From positions 1 through 28,947 of the forward strand of contig SGPL01000424.1 of NCBI GenBank assembly GCA_004802705.1: a DNA stretch of 28,947 nt, written 5' to 3'. The stretch is from Bondarzewia mesenterica (Eukaryota > Basidiomycota > Agaricomycetes > Russulales > Bondarzewiaceae). Made by a program: the position numbers and the translations under genes. Positions 1 through 10,554 of this stretch are shown here, piece after piece (position 1 is the stretch's first letter; every line of letters starts with the position of its first letter). Below the pieces are notes generated by a model that was not told where the DNA came from, searched no databases, and saw nothing but the letters and a program-made list of their open reading frames with translations.

Positions 1-2635
1 CAGCGACGACAGGTACACGTGAGGCGCGCTGATCGGGTCCGTGTGGTGCGCCAGCTCCTGGTTCCGCAGCATGTCCAGCGCGACCTGGACCAGCTCCGCG
101 ACGCGCTTGCTTTCGGTCTGGCGGTTCGCCCGCCGTCGTTGGAGATACTTGATGATCGCGATGGCCAGGACGACCGCTGGCGTGGTGACTCTCGTCAGAA
201 CTTCACGTCACCGTGGAACAGATCAAAAGCACAACTCTCACCGCCGATGTGCAACCGCCAGGTTTGCCAGAGTTCCCTCGTCTTGACCGTAACCTTGCAC
301 GCGAAATCTAGATCGGGCGTCCTGTGCGCGATGAACTCGCGTCCTCTGCAACAAAAATCAGTTGACATCAAGACGACGCATCGGATGACTGCGGGACAGA
401 CTCACTCCGAGTCCTTTGAAGTGAAAACGCTGCCCCATGCGGTGAGTTGCTTCATCGCGTCCGTAAAAGTATCGTCATAATTGTTCATGTTGGACGGCTG
501 TCGATCGCACAAACAGTCAGCATCGAAATGACTCGGTCAAACCATCCGCAGTGCCTTACCGAAATACTCTTCTTCGTCCTCTCCTTAAGCTTGGCGACCT
601 CTATACCCCACCTCTTCGCCTCGCCTCCGTCTTCGTCCTTCACGACTGGCACATTACCAGCACACAACCGCCTGCCTCTCTCCTGCCCGAGCGCCGACTC
701 TATCGCCTTGCCCAACACTCCGATGTGCCGCCTCCTCCGAGGGTCCATGACACAATGCGGCGGCAGAGCGACGGACCCCACTCCCGGCACGCCATCCAAA
801 CCGACTGAGACGGCGGTCAGGATAGCTTTGACTGGACCCGAGAGCTTCTCAGAACTGACCGAGGTGGAATTCGTGACGGGGAAGGGGAGCAGGGAGAGCA
901 AGGGGTGAAGTCGCAAGAGGTATCCGTTGTCGCACTCGACATTGTGAATTGTGCACGTCGCGTGGTCCGGGCAAGGGGTGCAGCTATCGGGATGAGGGAT
1001 GAGCGAAGGGGTAGGACACGCGGGGTTCTCACGCTCGACAGACTCGTTCACGGCTGCGGATTCGGAAGGTAAAGGCGGGGCATACAGAAGCGTTCTATTT
1101 TCTCTGTTACAGGCTTCGACGGCGGCATGTCGCGTTCGCAGGACTTCCAAGACGTCGTTAGTGTTTTTGCCCGCGTCACAGTACCCGATAGATGCCGATT
1201 CCGCTTTGTAGGGGAGGAACCCAAACCATAGGCTGGGCAGAATGAAGAGCGTGAAGACCAAAAGGCGGAAAATGGGGAAACCTGCTGGTGCTGGCGTCGT
1301 ATCTGTAGGGCGAGAGAGTGTGACGCTGCGACTGGAGATAGCAATTTCCTCCTTGGATTCCTCGATTTCCTCTTCCGCACCAGACTCCTCGCTGTCAACT
1401 TCGATCAAACCCTCCCCCGAAACATCCGCGTCTTGCGGTAGCTCGTTTTCCTCGACCTCTTTGACCTCTTCGCTCCGCAGAGGACTGGGAACAGGCTCAG
1501 TGGGTGCAAATAGCTTCTTGCGGACCGGAGACGCGACGCTCCGGCCAGTACTGAAAATGGGTGCTGGCAAGCGCGGTTCAAACTTAGCAGCCCGAGGAGG
1601 TGAGATTGGAGCGTTGTCTTCAAAATCTCGAGGGGGAGACGACGACGGCAGCATCTCGGGAGGCGCAGATGTGGCTTTGCGTGTCGACCGCCGAGTGGCC
1701 TTCGGCACGGCACCCTTTGATGCAGGGCCCTTGCGCGCTCGGGACTTGACGGGAGATGGACGCGCGGGAGACGAGGACTCTGCGCCAGACTGAAAGATGT
1801 TATTGTCCTCCCAACCGCTATCTTCTGCAAACTGGAAGGCGCGAGCGGATTAGCAGCCACACTCACAAAACGAATCAGGATCCTGCACAACACGGGGAGT
1901 ACGTACTGCTTGGGAGACACGACGGGCTCGAGAGCCGGCATCTTCGGACTGTGTAAATTCCTCTGATCAATCTTGAACAAGTTCTGCGAAATGGATGGAC
2001 TGACGCTCTTCTTCCCTCTACTGACTTTCCGTACGGCTACCTCTTCTTCAGGTTCGCTTTCCTCTACAAGAACGGGCTCTGCTGGTATCCCAGTTCGCGT
2101 TGAAGGTCCTCCAAGGTTAGGCTGCGCGGAGGATCGTCGTCGTTTTGGCTACCGATGATTATGGATTATTTAGGGGCCTTTACGCTACTAAAGAAGAATC
2201 ACTACTCACGGGTTCGGGCTTGGCCTCAGCGGCTTCAGAATCCGCGGACGGCGCGCGAGAACCCCGTCTGGATGACCTGCGTAGGGGCTAATAGGGAAAA
2301 CTAAATCCGAATCACCCAGCACGGGAACTGCGGCAGATACGCACCTTCTTCTCCCCCCCAATTAACTTCCCAGTAACGCCATCCTTAATCCCGTCATCAC
2401 TGGCAAGGCTATTTTCCCTCTTCAATCTATCCTTCTTAAATTTGTTCGTCTTTGGTTTGATCTCATCATTGAACAGCTGGATGAGCTTCGGTTTGGTGTA
2501 TGGCGTGGGATACCTGACATTGTGGAATCCGAAGACGCCTAGGAGCTGAGTTACGGTGAGAGATGCGGGATCAAAGTCGGGATCGAGATATTCGCCGAGT
2601 GCGATGACCTGCGCTGCGGTCATCGAGCGCGACAT
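1..2635 (-). CDS. Src1/Heh1 (Lem2/Man1-type) inner nuclear membrane protein, C-terminus cut by window edge
   Basis: Inner-nuclear-membrane protein that tethers chromatin to the envelope. Exons on the minus strand: 2635-2345, 2287-2210, 2148-1903, 1831-560, 497-406, 345-242, 176-<1; all phases agree, giving about 753 visible residues. Residues 1-45 (MSRSMTAAQVIALGEYLDPD...) match the helix-extension-helix (HeH) domain of fungal Src1. A long Ser/Pro/acidic linker follows. A membrane segment lies near residues 390-412 (FRLLVFTLFILPSLWFGFL). After it comes a Cys-rich lumenal Man1-Src1-C domain with CxxC-like pairs (CTPCPDHATC). A second hydrophobic stretch (AVVLAIAIIKYL) and the typical MLRNQELAHHTDP segment run to the window edge. 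The MSRSM start is chosen over the upstream Met at about 2710 because HeH proteins begin here. The 71-nt intron 1832-1902 has a weak GTACTC donor and is the least certain junction. Confidence 0.88.
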
Positions 2636-2915
2636 GATGAATGTGGTGAACGAAGAACGTGAGACAGTGTCAAACAACGCGTTCATGTCGCGCGTTGTTG
2701 ATGGTGGGATCAACAGTCACAAACTCTGCCCTGCCACGTCGTCACATTGTTCCGCACGTGATCAAGTCGCGTCGCGTCCTCCGGCGTCGGAGGCTCCACC
2801 GGATTCCATTCTTAAATCTGTCTTCTCTATTATGAAGTCGAATGTGAGATACAGTGCACCCTAAAAATGTAACCTAACAATCCTGCGCCTCCTCCACCGA
2901 CAGCCAACAAGCGGT

Positions 2916-4764
2916 TCAAATCTGCGGAAACTTCGGTCGAACGAAGCCAGTTCGTCCGAACCACTGGCCCTTGACCTGCAAGGGATATGAATAGACGCTT
3001 CTAAATCTGTACAGCCGATACGTACCCCATAGTTGAGCCATGCCCAGGGAAACAAGTCCTAGGAACATTCCCGAGTCAGTGACAGGAAAAGATTGATCGG
3101 AAAACAGAAAGTCACCTTCTTCAAATGATAGAAGAGTCTGTAAGAATGAAGGTCAGCACATGCACATTCAAATCGATAAGTCAGTGTATTCACCTTCTGG
3201 GTTTTGACTGATCGCCAAGGACGTTGGCGAAGGACTCGGATGGCTCCAAACCGTACTTGAATTCCGCAAGCATGAGCTCGCCGTAACCGGTGAGAAGCTG
3301 TGGATGCAGTCAATCAACAACTGGTTTCACGCGATTTGCCGTGGTGAATCTTTTACTCACCGGGCAACTCGTGTACCCATCGTATCTAGCAGACCCAACC
3401 TTGCCGGTGTCCAAGAAAGAGAAAAGATTTTCGACCAACACAGGCGCCTGCGCCGTGATAGCAGCAGCAGTCTTGCTCGTCGGCAGTGATGAAGCATCGC
3501 CCATCGCAAACACATTGGAGAACTCCGGTTTCACGTGCTGAAGAGTATCTTTGTCCACGTCCACCCATCCCGCAGCGTCCGCTATTGGCGATCCCTTCAA
3601 CACATTTAGGGGCCCCATAGGAGGCGTCACATGTAACAACGTGTAGTCTTCGGTGACCGTCGAATTATCCGTCAGGTTTTTGAACGTTGCCTTGTGGTTC
3701 GCAGAGTCGACAGAAACGAGATTGTGCTGGAACTTCGCACCTACTCCGCGCTCCACACGCAGCGCGTCGAGCGCTTTCGAGTATTTTGGCACACTGAACA
3801 TAGTTGGCATGCCCGTGATGAAGTCGATCTTGATCTGGTCTCTTCGGCCAGTTCTTCGGTATCTATCCCATGCCATCCACATGATTTTTTGAGGGGCTAT
3901 GCCGTACACGGTGGATCAGCATTCCACCGCGAGATATAGGGGTCGGACATATCGAGATGTCTCAGATGCTTACCTCCGGCGCACTTTATGATTCCGGCGG
4001 GTTGCGTGAAAACGGCGCGTCCCGATCTGAGTGCATCGATATCTTGCCAAGTTTTGTCGCATGTGTTATACGAATAGATGCTCGAAACTCCCGACGACGA
4101 ATCAGCTAGTGTCTTTTGGAAGGCCTTCGATCTGGTCGAAATTTACTTGAAGTCCGGTCGCGACGACCAAGGCGTCGTATGAAAGTGTCCGACCTGAGGT
4201 AGTGGTGATAGAATTTCCAGATGGGTTGAAAGACTGTACGTTTTCCGATACATGGCTGATGTGTGAGGGTATGAGTTCTGCGAGCGGACGACGAAGCGTG
4301 GACTTTTGTTTGAGACCGGAGCCTACCAGTGTCCTGGGACGGGAATCAGCCTTTACATCCGCAATTGGAGCGCGCGAGGATTCATTTAGCTCACCATCCG
4401 GGCTTCAAAGCGGGGTCGATGGGTAAGGTCAGAACGCCATAGAAGACGGAATAGTACATTGTAGTCAGACTCTTACCTGGTAGTGGTGGTATTCCGCTGC
4501 GTCGACAATCGCGATGTCACCCGGGTTCAGGGATTTTCCAGCCTCCTCAAAACGATTGTACAGCTGCCATGCAGCACTCAATCCGGCGAAACCTGAAAGT
4601 GCAAATCCATTACGGGCCTGTCCCCACGTTTTCCCAGCAAAATCCGACATACCTCCGCCGAGGACAACCACCTTATACTTGTCCTTCGTTTCCGCTGTGC
4701 TCGCCCACCGAGTGCCCACCGAGCGTGACACCAATTTCGACGCTGATCTCCGCGCTGCGAACAT
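2916..4764 (-). CDS. Mitochondrial sulfide:quinone oxidoreductase (Hmt2/SQOR type), contains a +1 frameshift
   Basis: Oxidises hydrogen sulfide and passes electrons to ubiquinone at the inner mitochondrial membrane. Exons (minus): 4764-4653, 4592-4477, 4402-4395, 4333-3974, 3896-3361, 3297-3194, 3137-3116, 3058-3026, 2975-2916. The N-terminus is a basic, Arg/Ser-rich mitochondrial presequence. The FAD Rossmann motif VVLGGGFAGLSAAW is at about residue 33. YHHYQPGWTLVGSG follows near 72. The two redox cysteines of the family are present: IIKCAGG (about 195) and YTSCPLLTGYGE (about 376). The C-terminus has LFYHLKKDLFPWAWLNYG. Total exon length is 1351 nt, one base too many. The extra base lies at about 4112: the frame reads ...GLPK then reaches TGA at 4104-4102, whereas dropping one base gives the family's LPKALADSSSGVSSIYS. 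Exon 3 is only 8 nt and uses an AAG acceptor. The corrected protein would have 449 residues. It may be a sequencing error or a real lesion. Confidence 0.9.
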
Positions 4765-6052
4765 GTTGACAAGACGGTTGAGAGAAAATGAAAGCTATGC
4801 AAGAAGAAGACTGATTGACATTGGCGACTTGTGAATTTTTCTATGTGTGCGATTTTTTTCTCGTCATAAGCACTCACGATTGCGACATCTTTGGACGGTC
4901 AGTCGACGAGAAAGGAAATTTTTATCTTATCTTTGTTAGATCTCATATCAAATCGCTGCCACCTGTGCTACATAGGCACAGCCTGACAATTGCAAAGACA
5001 CGGTTTCAACGGTATATAAACACGATGAAATCTAGATGAGTACGGACGATGACTGCACGTATTTTCTGTAAGCTTGAACGCCAGTCTACATATTGTTGAA
5101 GTCTGCCTTGAGTCACCACAGCAGCTTAAGTGCTGCGGCTTGAATCATACTGTGACTATATGTATCTGGGCTGGCAGTAACTTTGCAATCCAACCGTCTT
5201 CATAAAGATGAACACGCATAATGCATAAGTGACCCGTCATGTCCATGGGGTCCATGGGTGCCTTGGCGCTTCGGTTGCCATCTCACTGTGGAACAGGAGA
5301 ACCCTGAAGCACAAAGGCTGACGACTGGCTACTCTCCCTTACTCTCCCCCACCTAGAGCTTACCACATAGACGGCCTATCTTCTGTGGGTCGAACAGAGA
5401 CTGGGGGATCCGAGCAATGAGTTGGCCAGCGGGTCGATGCCCTGTAATACATCCTGCTGGAATCAAACTGATCCAGAACAACAAGTGTCAAGTTGCATCG
5501 AAAGCGCGCGCCCATGACCAACAAAAATTCTGTAATTAAGCTGCCGCATCAAAAAGGCTGTCAGAGATGAGAGTGATTGGATCATGGCGTCCAACAGCGT
5601 CTTCATCAGACCTGAAAACCAAATGCGCGAGCTCAAGAGATATCCTTTCAGAAGCGCCCTTGACGGTCAGGGTAAGTAAGACTGCAGATACACGTCGGCG
5701 AATCGTCTCATGGTATGAGGCGAGTTGCATTTAGCGTCGTCATCAACGATGTCGATGAAGAGGTCAGGAAGAGGTGTTTGAAAGTGTTTGAGCGCCGGTC
5801 GGAGGTTGTGTAGTCACCGGACCGGACCATCGCGTGTCATGCTATAGTGACGGAAGGCGAATGTCAACTTGAGTTCACCACCACCATCACACTCATATTC
5901 CTTCGCCTCTTTATCCCCCTTCCCCTTCTTCTTTCTCCCTTCGCAGCTGGTCTGTTTGCTCTTCGATTCCCCGTCGTGTATATACCCTTCTTCAACCTAG
6001 CCGGTTCTAGCGTACCACATCAATTTTAAAGCTTAAATAGCGGCCGCATCGC
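4765..6052. other. Intergenic region between divergent sulfide:quinone oxidoreductase and Mso1-like genes
   Basis: No convincing coding sequence is seen. The longest frames (60-75 residues) have no family look and no splice continuation. The left part should hold the promoter of the minus-strand oxidoreductase; a TATATAA lies at 5013-5019, about 250 bp from that start. The right part (5890-5945) is strongly pyrimidine-rich on the plus strand and leads to the TATA element before the Mso1-like gene. Confidence 0.6.
5890..5984 (+). promoter_or_regulatory. CT-rich tract and TATA element of the Mso1-like gene
   Basis: A plus-strand pyrimidine tract at 5890-5945 is followed by TATATA at 5979-5984, 69 bp before the ATG at 6053. 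CT tracts next to the transcription start are common in fungal promoters. That this pair drives the gene is an inference from position. Confidence 0.45.
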
Positions 6053-7430
6053 ATGAGCTCAGTTCGTTCTGGTCGACCCCGCAACGTCGGTGGTCTCCCT
6101 TCTCATCCCCGCGCACGTTCCGTCGGGCGCGACAGAGAAGTTGGGGATCCTATCAGCGGTTATCCCAACAGGTCTTCACAGCCGCCTACTTCCTATTCTC
6201 GACAGGTCCGCCCACAGCATTCACTCGCCAACCTCCCTTCCCACAGTCACACCGCATCCTATTCCGATCCACGAGGAGCGTCCCGCGCGCGCGCTCCGCC
6301 ACTCCCACCGTATGGACGTAACCCGCGAGAGATGAGCTGGGAACCACAGGCGGGGCAGGGGCGGGGTCAATATGATAAATCGTATGGACGTCGTTCGGAC
6401 TCGTCGTCGCCGGCGAGTTCGCCTATATCTGAGGTGTCCTCTGGTTCGTCTTTCTTGGATAGGATGAAGAATAAGCCGGGAGACACATCGTCGAGGACAA
6501 GTTTGGAGGAGGACCCTGTGACGCCAAAGAGAGCTCGGGGTGGTTGGTTGAAGGATGCGGGATCCCGACTGGAGGAGGCAGCTCCGGCCACGCGAAATGG
6601 TGCGTTGAGTATCACCTTAGAAATACGCTGCGTAACTAATTATCTGTGGATATCACTGCTGCAGATCCCGAGATCGTCAAACTCGACCCCTCTGCCGGGC
6701 ATGGTGCTTCACTTTGGAGTCGCGTGGCTGATGCTGCGAGTAACCTGACTGTGAGCGTTGGCCAGGCCTGGTCATACAACGTCCAAGTATACTCCGGCGA
6801 ACGTATGTCTTAACCTCATACTCGACCCATGTCATGCTCACTCTATGTCCTCTAGAGACTCCTCCCGGCCAGGAGTCTCGTCTCACCCGTGCCATGAAGG
6901 CTTACCACCTAGAGAAGGCTAGAGACCCGTCTGATCTCCCTGAATGGCTTTTCGACGAGTCAGAGCGTCGGGCAGCTGGCGGACGTGGGAGCGTCAATCG
7001 TCGAGATGACAGAGAGGAGAATTATGGCCGGGAGGAGCCTTCGTCGCTGCCTCAGCGAAGTCGTGGTCTTCGAGACATCTACGATGCGGCGGCAGCGGCA
7101 CCTTCAGGCTCGTATGCACGATCTGACTCGGGAGGTTACCGTTCGAGGACGACAAGCCCTACAAATGACGGTGGTCTTGGTGCATCGAAGGCAGGCGATC
7201 GGCTCAAAGCTCTCAGAGATGCGAAGCGCAACGCTGCTCAGAGAAACACATCTTCCACACCTAATCGCGGTGATAAACATGACCGAGCTCAGCGTCGCGA
7301 GAGGGATTCTCGTGATAATGGTTACGTCGAGCACGGACGTGGTGGGGAGGAGCGTGGTCCAGAGCCGAGACGTTCACCGCCGAGGATGGGTTTGCCTTCG
7401 AGACCAGGGCGGGCGCCGCAGAGATTTTGA
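6053..7430 (+). CDS. Mso1-like Sec1-binding protein (exocytic SNARE regulation)
   Basis: Exons 6053-6599, 6665-6802 and 6856-7430 give 419 residues with matching phases. Residues 1-182 are low-complexity, rich in Ser, Pro and Arg. The conserved block starts in exon 2: SLWSRVADAASNLTVSVGQAW (about 195-215), then TPPGQESRLTRAMKAYHLEK and DPSDLPEWLFDE (to about 263). This layout (Leu-Trp-rich helix, then a helix ending in a Pro-Trp-Leu patch) matches the fungal Mso1 Sec1-binding domain, a partner of the Sec1/Munc18 protein in vesicle fusion at the plasma membrane. The tail is basic, disordered and rich in RDxR repeats. The whole-protein assignment rests on this one domain. Confidence 0.65.
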
Positions 7431-8706
7431 ATAGACCATCGCTATATATATCGCTCGCGGACATTACCTCGAAATGCTTCTGTAGGCCATCTTGCCATTG
7501 GTGTAAGTTGGGATGTGCTTCACGACTCGTTCCTTCTACTGTCTTGCCTGTCTTGGTGTCTTGCACTATACTAGGGTACATTTGTAGTTACGAACAGGTT
7601 TCTGAGGAATGGCCGCATCAGCTTCCAGCGTGATATGATTGCCGCTATGCGGTGTCTAGTGGTTAGAGACCTTTGACGGCTTGGTCGGGGATGATGGAGA
7701 CTGGGACATCATTGGAGGGTGCCAGATAAGGCAAGTGTAGTATTCGACAATAGCAAGCGGTTCTTGGCACGTGCAAAGCGAAGCGTATCCCCAGATCGAT
7801 TTGGCCGATCCGCAATTGAATTGCCTCGTGTGAAAGATGCAGGCAGAGAAGAGTTGCCATTGTCATGCGGGTTTCAGAGACCCGAATCTTTTTCTTCAAC
7901 GAGGGTCTGAAAGTGATTGAGATTGAGTCTCCAACAGTCTCCTAGAGCTAGAGCTTGAACAGCAAGACCGTGGTGCGGTTTGACTCGTCCAGACAGTCTC
8001 ACAAGATGAAGCGCTTTCTTTTGTTTTTTTAGGTTCTCGTGCCAGAAGAATGGGATCCAATGAGCTGACTCCCAGGGGTCCACCTGATCGCCAAGTTGGG
8101 TGTGCACTCATTGGTTGGTGTGGTCCATGCTATGTATTGATGCAGCCCATCCGACGCTTGGGGCTTGGATTGATGCAGCGGTTGATGAGTAGTGTGATGG
8201 ATTATAATATGACAGGAACGAAAGGGAATGTGAGACGGGACACTGCTCGTACAACAACTGCCTTTCGAAGGTTCCGAGTGGAAATGCGGGTGTGAACCTG
8301 TGTGAACGAGGGGGATGCCATGTGCTTACAGCAGCAGAAACGACCTGTCTCGTCGGGAGTTGGGTGGTAACAGTGGTAACCTGGGAAAGACCGCGAAGAC
8401 CGAAGACCCCGACGGCATGCTATACTAGCGTCCGCAGCTTGAGATTCCTGAGCAATATTATTTGATGGATCAGCCCGTCTGGAGACTGCCAGCGCCAACA
8501 GGACACTTGTCCGACAGGTGTGCGCAGGGCAATGCTGAGGAAAGATTGGATGCAGTATTTTGGGAGCGATGATTGGTAGAGGTTGCTATGAGATGGACCA
8601 CTGAGGGAAGAGGGGAGTGCCCAAAAGAATGATAATCAACGCCCTGATCTCGGTTGTCAAGGGCCCATCTGCGGTTTTTCAGACTCCGTTCAGATGTATT
8701 CCCGCA

Positions 8707-8790
8707 TATATCAGCCCCTTCAACTTTCTCAGCGTTCCCCACCCACTCCTCTTTCCTCCCTCCTCCTCCCCCTCTTTCGATTTTCTCTTC
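8707..8790 (+). promoter_or_regulatory. TATA-like element and CT-rich tract upstream of the cupredoxin gene
   Basis: TATAT at 8707-8711 (in GCATATATCAG) is followed by an almost pure pyrimidine stretch at 8728-8790. The ATG lies about 300 bp downstream at 9014, so a long 5' leader, possibly with an intron, is implied if this is the core promoter. Confidence 0.35.
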
Positions 8791-8813
8791 TTAGTCGAGT
8801 TGACTCGACTAAG
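8790..8813. repeat. Perfect 10-bp inverted repeat with 4-nt loop
   Basis: CTTAGTCGAG (8790-8799), loop TTGA (8800-8803), CTCGACTAAG (8804-8813). All ten arm bases pair. It sits just after the CT tract, about 200 bp upstream of the cupredoxin ATG. The loop junction also reads TGACTC, the half-site recognised by Gcn4/AP-1-type bZIP factors. It could be a protein-binding palindrome or an RNA hairpin in the leader. Confidence 0.6.
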
Positions 8814-9013
8814 CTAACTTTCGTTTTCTCGAGGTGTGCTTCGTCCGTCCAACTTTCCACGTCGTGGATGTGCTCACTTGGTTCTTTCTCCCTAGATCAC
8901 TCTCTTTGACAGAGACAGCCTTCGCAATCCCCTCTGGGAGGAAAACTTGCGCTCACTAGTCTAAAGACGCCCCCACACCTCGACGGTTATTTTTGAACGT
9001 TTCATCTCATACA

Positions 9014-10554
9014 ATGGTCATGTTTGCTTCCTTCCTCGGCTTTGCCGCCGCCTACGCTACTCTTGCCTCGGCCCGCCCCATGCCCGATAACAACATCGGC
9101 GAAGTCGCTGTTTCTGCCCCCAACGGTACCCCCGAATCAGCTGTTGCCACCCCGTAAGTATATTTCTTTTTCTCATAGGATATGCGTACCAAATAATACT
9201 GCTATCTAGGACCATGGCCGCTGGCATGTCTATGATGACATCGGGCAGCTCCTATGGTGGAAGCAACTACGGCAGCAGCGGCAGCAGTATGGCCGACTCT
9301 TCTTGGTCCTCAAGCGCGGGCTACGCAATGGCTTCGGCTAGCGCAGACATGGCGATGGCTTCGTCTAGCACATATATGGCGATGGCTTCGTCTAGCGCAG
9401 ACATGGCGATGGCGACCTCTACCGCGTCTGCGTACGTGTCTTCGTATACCTCCGCATCTTATGGATCGGGCAGCTCCAACTGGGGCGGTTCTGGCTATGA
9501 CAGCTGTGTTCAGCGTCAGTCGTCTTCTATTCATTTTGATGACTTCCATCCTAACAATGACTACAGAATGCGTTGCATCCTTCGGCGCTGCCTCCGCCAT
9601 GTCGATGCCTTCGGCTACTTCCGGTTCCGAGGGTAGCTCTGGTACTGGCGCGACTCATACCGTCTGGGTTGCCCCGACGCAGGGTGTGCTTCGCTATGTC
9701 CCCTTCGCGACAAACGCATCCGTCGGTGACACCATCAAGTTCATCTGGGGTGGTAACGATCACACCGTCACAAAGTCTTCCATCCTCGGAATTTGCAACA
9801 AGACCGCGGATGCACCTTTCGTCTCTGGCACGCACAACCTCTCGTTCGTCTGTAAGTATTGTAGTTTCTCACCGATTACTTCTTCGTGAGGGCTAAGTTT
9901 TCATTGCCGAACAGTCACGCAAGTTGTCAACGACACGAACCCCACGTTCTTCTACTGCGGTACTCCAACACATTGTCAGAAGGGCATGTTCGGTATCATG
10001 TAAGTCGAAAAATTCCATTGAGAGCTCGCCTAACATGCTCACACCACTCTCACAGCAACCCTCCCAATGCTTTCGGCGGTGCTTCATCTGTCAACGCCAT
10101 GATGCCCTCGATCGCGTCGAACAGTTCTGACACCTCCGCCGCGCTCTCTTACTCCAACATGATGACCTCCAACAGCACGGGTGCCTCCAACTGGGGTATG
10201 TCCATGGACATGAGCCAGATGCCCGCGTGGTCGCATTCCTACATGGCCGAGAACGTCCTCTACACTCGTGCTTTCTTGGGCGCCAACCCCGAGGTTCTCA
10301 AGGCGGATGGTACCGTCGACATGTCCGCCATTGGCAGCAATCCAGTCATGCTCCCCAAGGACGTTGTCGCTGCGGGTAACAATGCTGCTTCGGGAGCTGC
10401 CGCTTCCAACTCTGCGTCCTCATCTGCATCGAGCTCGTCTAGCGCGACTACATCCGCGACCTCACCGAAGGCTACGAGCGGCGCGGGCATGTTGACTTCG
10501 TCACGCGTGGTCGTGGCGCTCGTCGCTGTCATGGCTGTCGCCCTTGCTTTGTGA
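9014..10554 (+). CDS. Secreted GPI-anchored cupredoxin (plastocyanin-like) with Met-rich repeats
   Basis: Exons 9014-9153, 9210-9514, 9567-9851, 9915-9999 and 10056-10554 give 437 residues in phase. A signal peptide is clear (MVMFASFLGFAAAYATLASA, cut before RPMP). A Ser/Ala/Gly/Met-rich region follows, with three nine-residue repeats of the type SSADMAMAS. The cupredoxin fold runs from HTVWVAPTQGVLRYVPF to the copper loop. The ligand set of a type-1 copper site is visible: His in GGNDHTV, then Cys, His and Met in FYCGTPTHCQKGMFG. After it come more Met motifs (MSMDMSQM), a Ser/Ala/Thr-rich stalk and a hydrophobic C-terminus (VVVALVAVMAVALAL) preceded by small residues, as in GPI-anchored wall proteins. 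Such proteins are thought to act at the cell surface; no substrate can be deduced. Confidence 0.85.
9338..9418 (+). repeat. Three tandem 27-bp coding repeats
   Basis: Units at 9338-9364, 9365-9391 and 9392-9418 all begin CTAGC and contain ATGGCGATGG. Units 1 and 3 share CTAGCGCAGACATGGCGATG. Unit 2 differs at a few positions (CTAGCACATATATGG). Each encodes nine residues ending MAMAS/T. A more degenerate copy precedes unit 1. In-frame units of this kind can vary in number between strains. Confidence 0.8.

Larger units (their letters stand above)
7431..9013. other. Intergenic region between Mso1-like and cupredoxin genes
   Basis: No gene is supported; minus-strand frames here (75-106 residues) look random. 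It should contain the 3' end of the Mso1-like transcript and a long promoter/5' leader for the cupredoxin gene. Near 7871-7912 there is an imperfect inverted repeat (TTTCAGAGACCC ... GGGTCTGAAA), too weak to name. A TATA-like TATAT at 8707-8711, a CT tract at 8728-8790 and a perfect hairpin at 8790-8813 precede the cupredoxin start. Confidence 0.55.

Noticed and set aside
1242..1793. Plus-strand 183-residue frame
   Set aside because: It is the antisense of the Src1 linker exon. Its Ser-rich composition mirrors the acidic/Ser-rich linker on the true strand.
4100..4115. Programmed +1 ribosomal frameshifting in the oxidoreductase (and at 23660 in the isomerase)
   Set aside because: No known fungal +1 slip signal is seen, and neither family is known to be recoded. 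Sequence error or true mutation is simpler.
4113..4146. A 34-nt intron that would restore the oxidoreductase frame
   Set aside because: It is shorter than any intron modelled here (minimum 40 nt) and would delete residues conserved in the family. Kept only as an alternative to test.
5536..5730. 64-residue minus-strand frame in the intergenic gap
   Set aside because: No motif, no splice continuation and random-looking composition.
7868..7912. Imperfect inverted repeat resembling a terminator hairpin
   Set aside because: The stem is interrupted, it lies about 450 bp past the Mso1-like stop, and RNA polymerase II genes do not use such terminators.
9254..9889. 211-residue plus-strand frame overlapping the cupredoxin
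   Set aside because: Its first part is an out-of-frame reading of the repeat exon. Only its second part coincides with true exon 3, which is already in the cupredoxin model.
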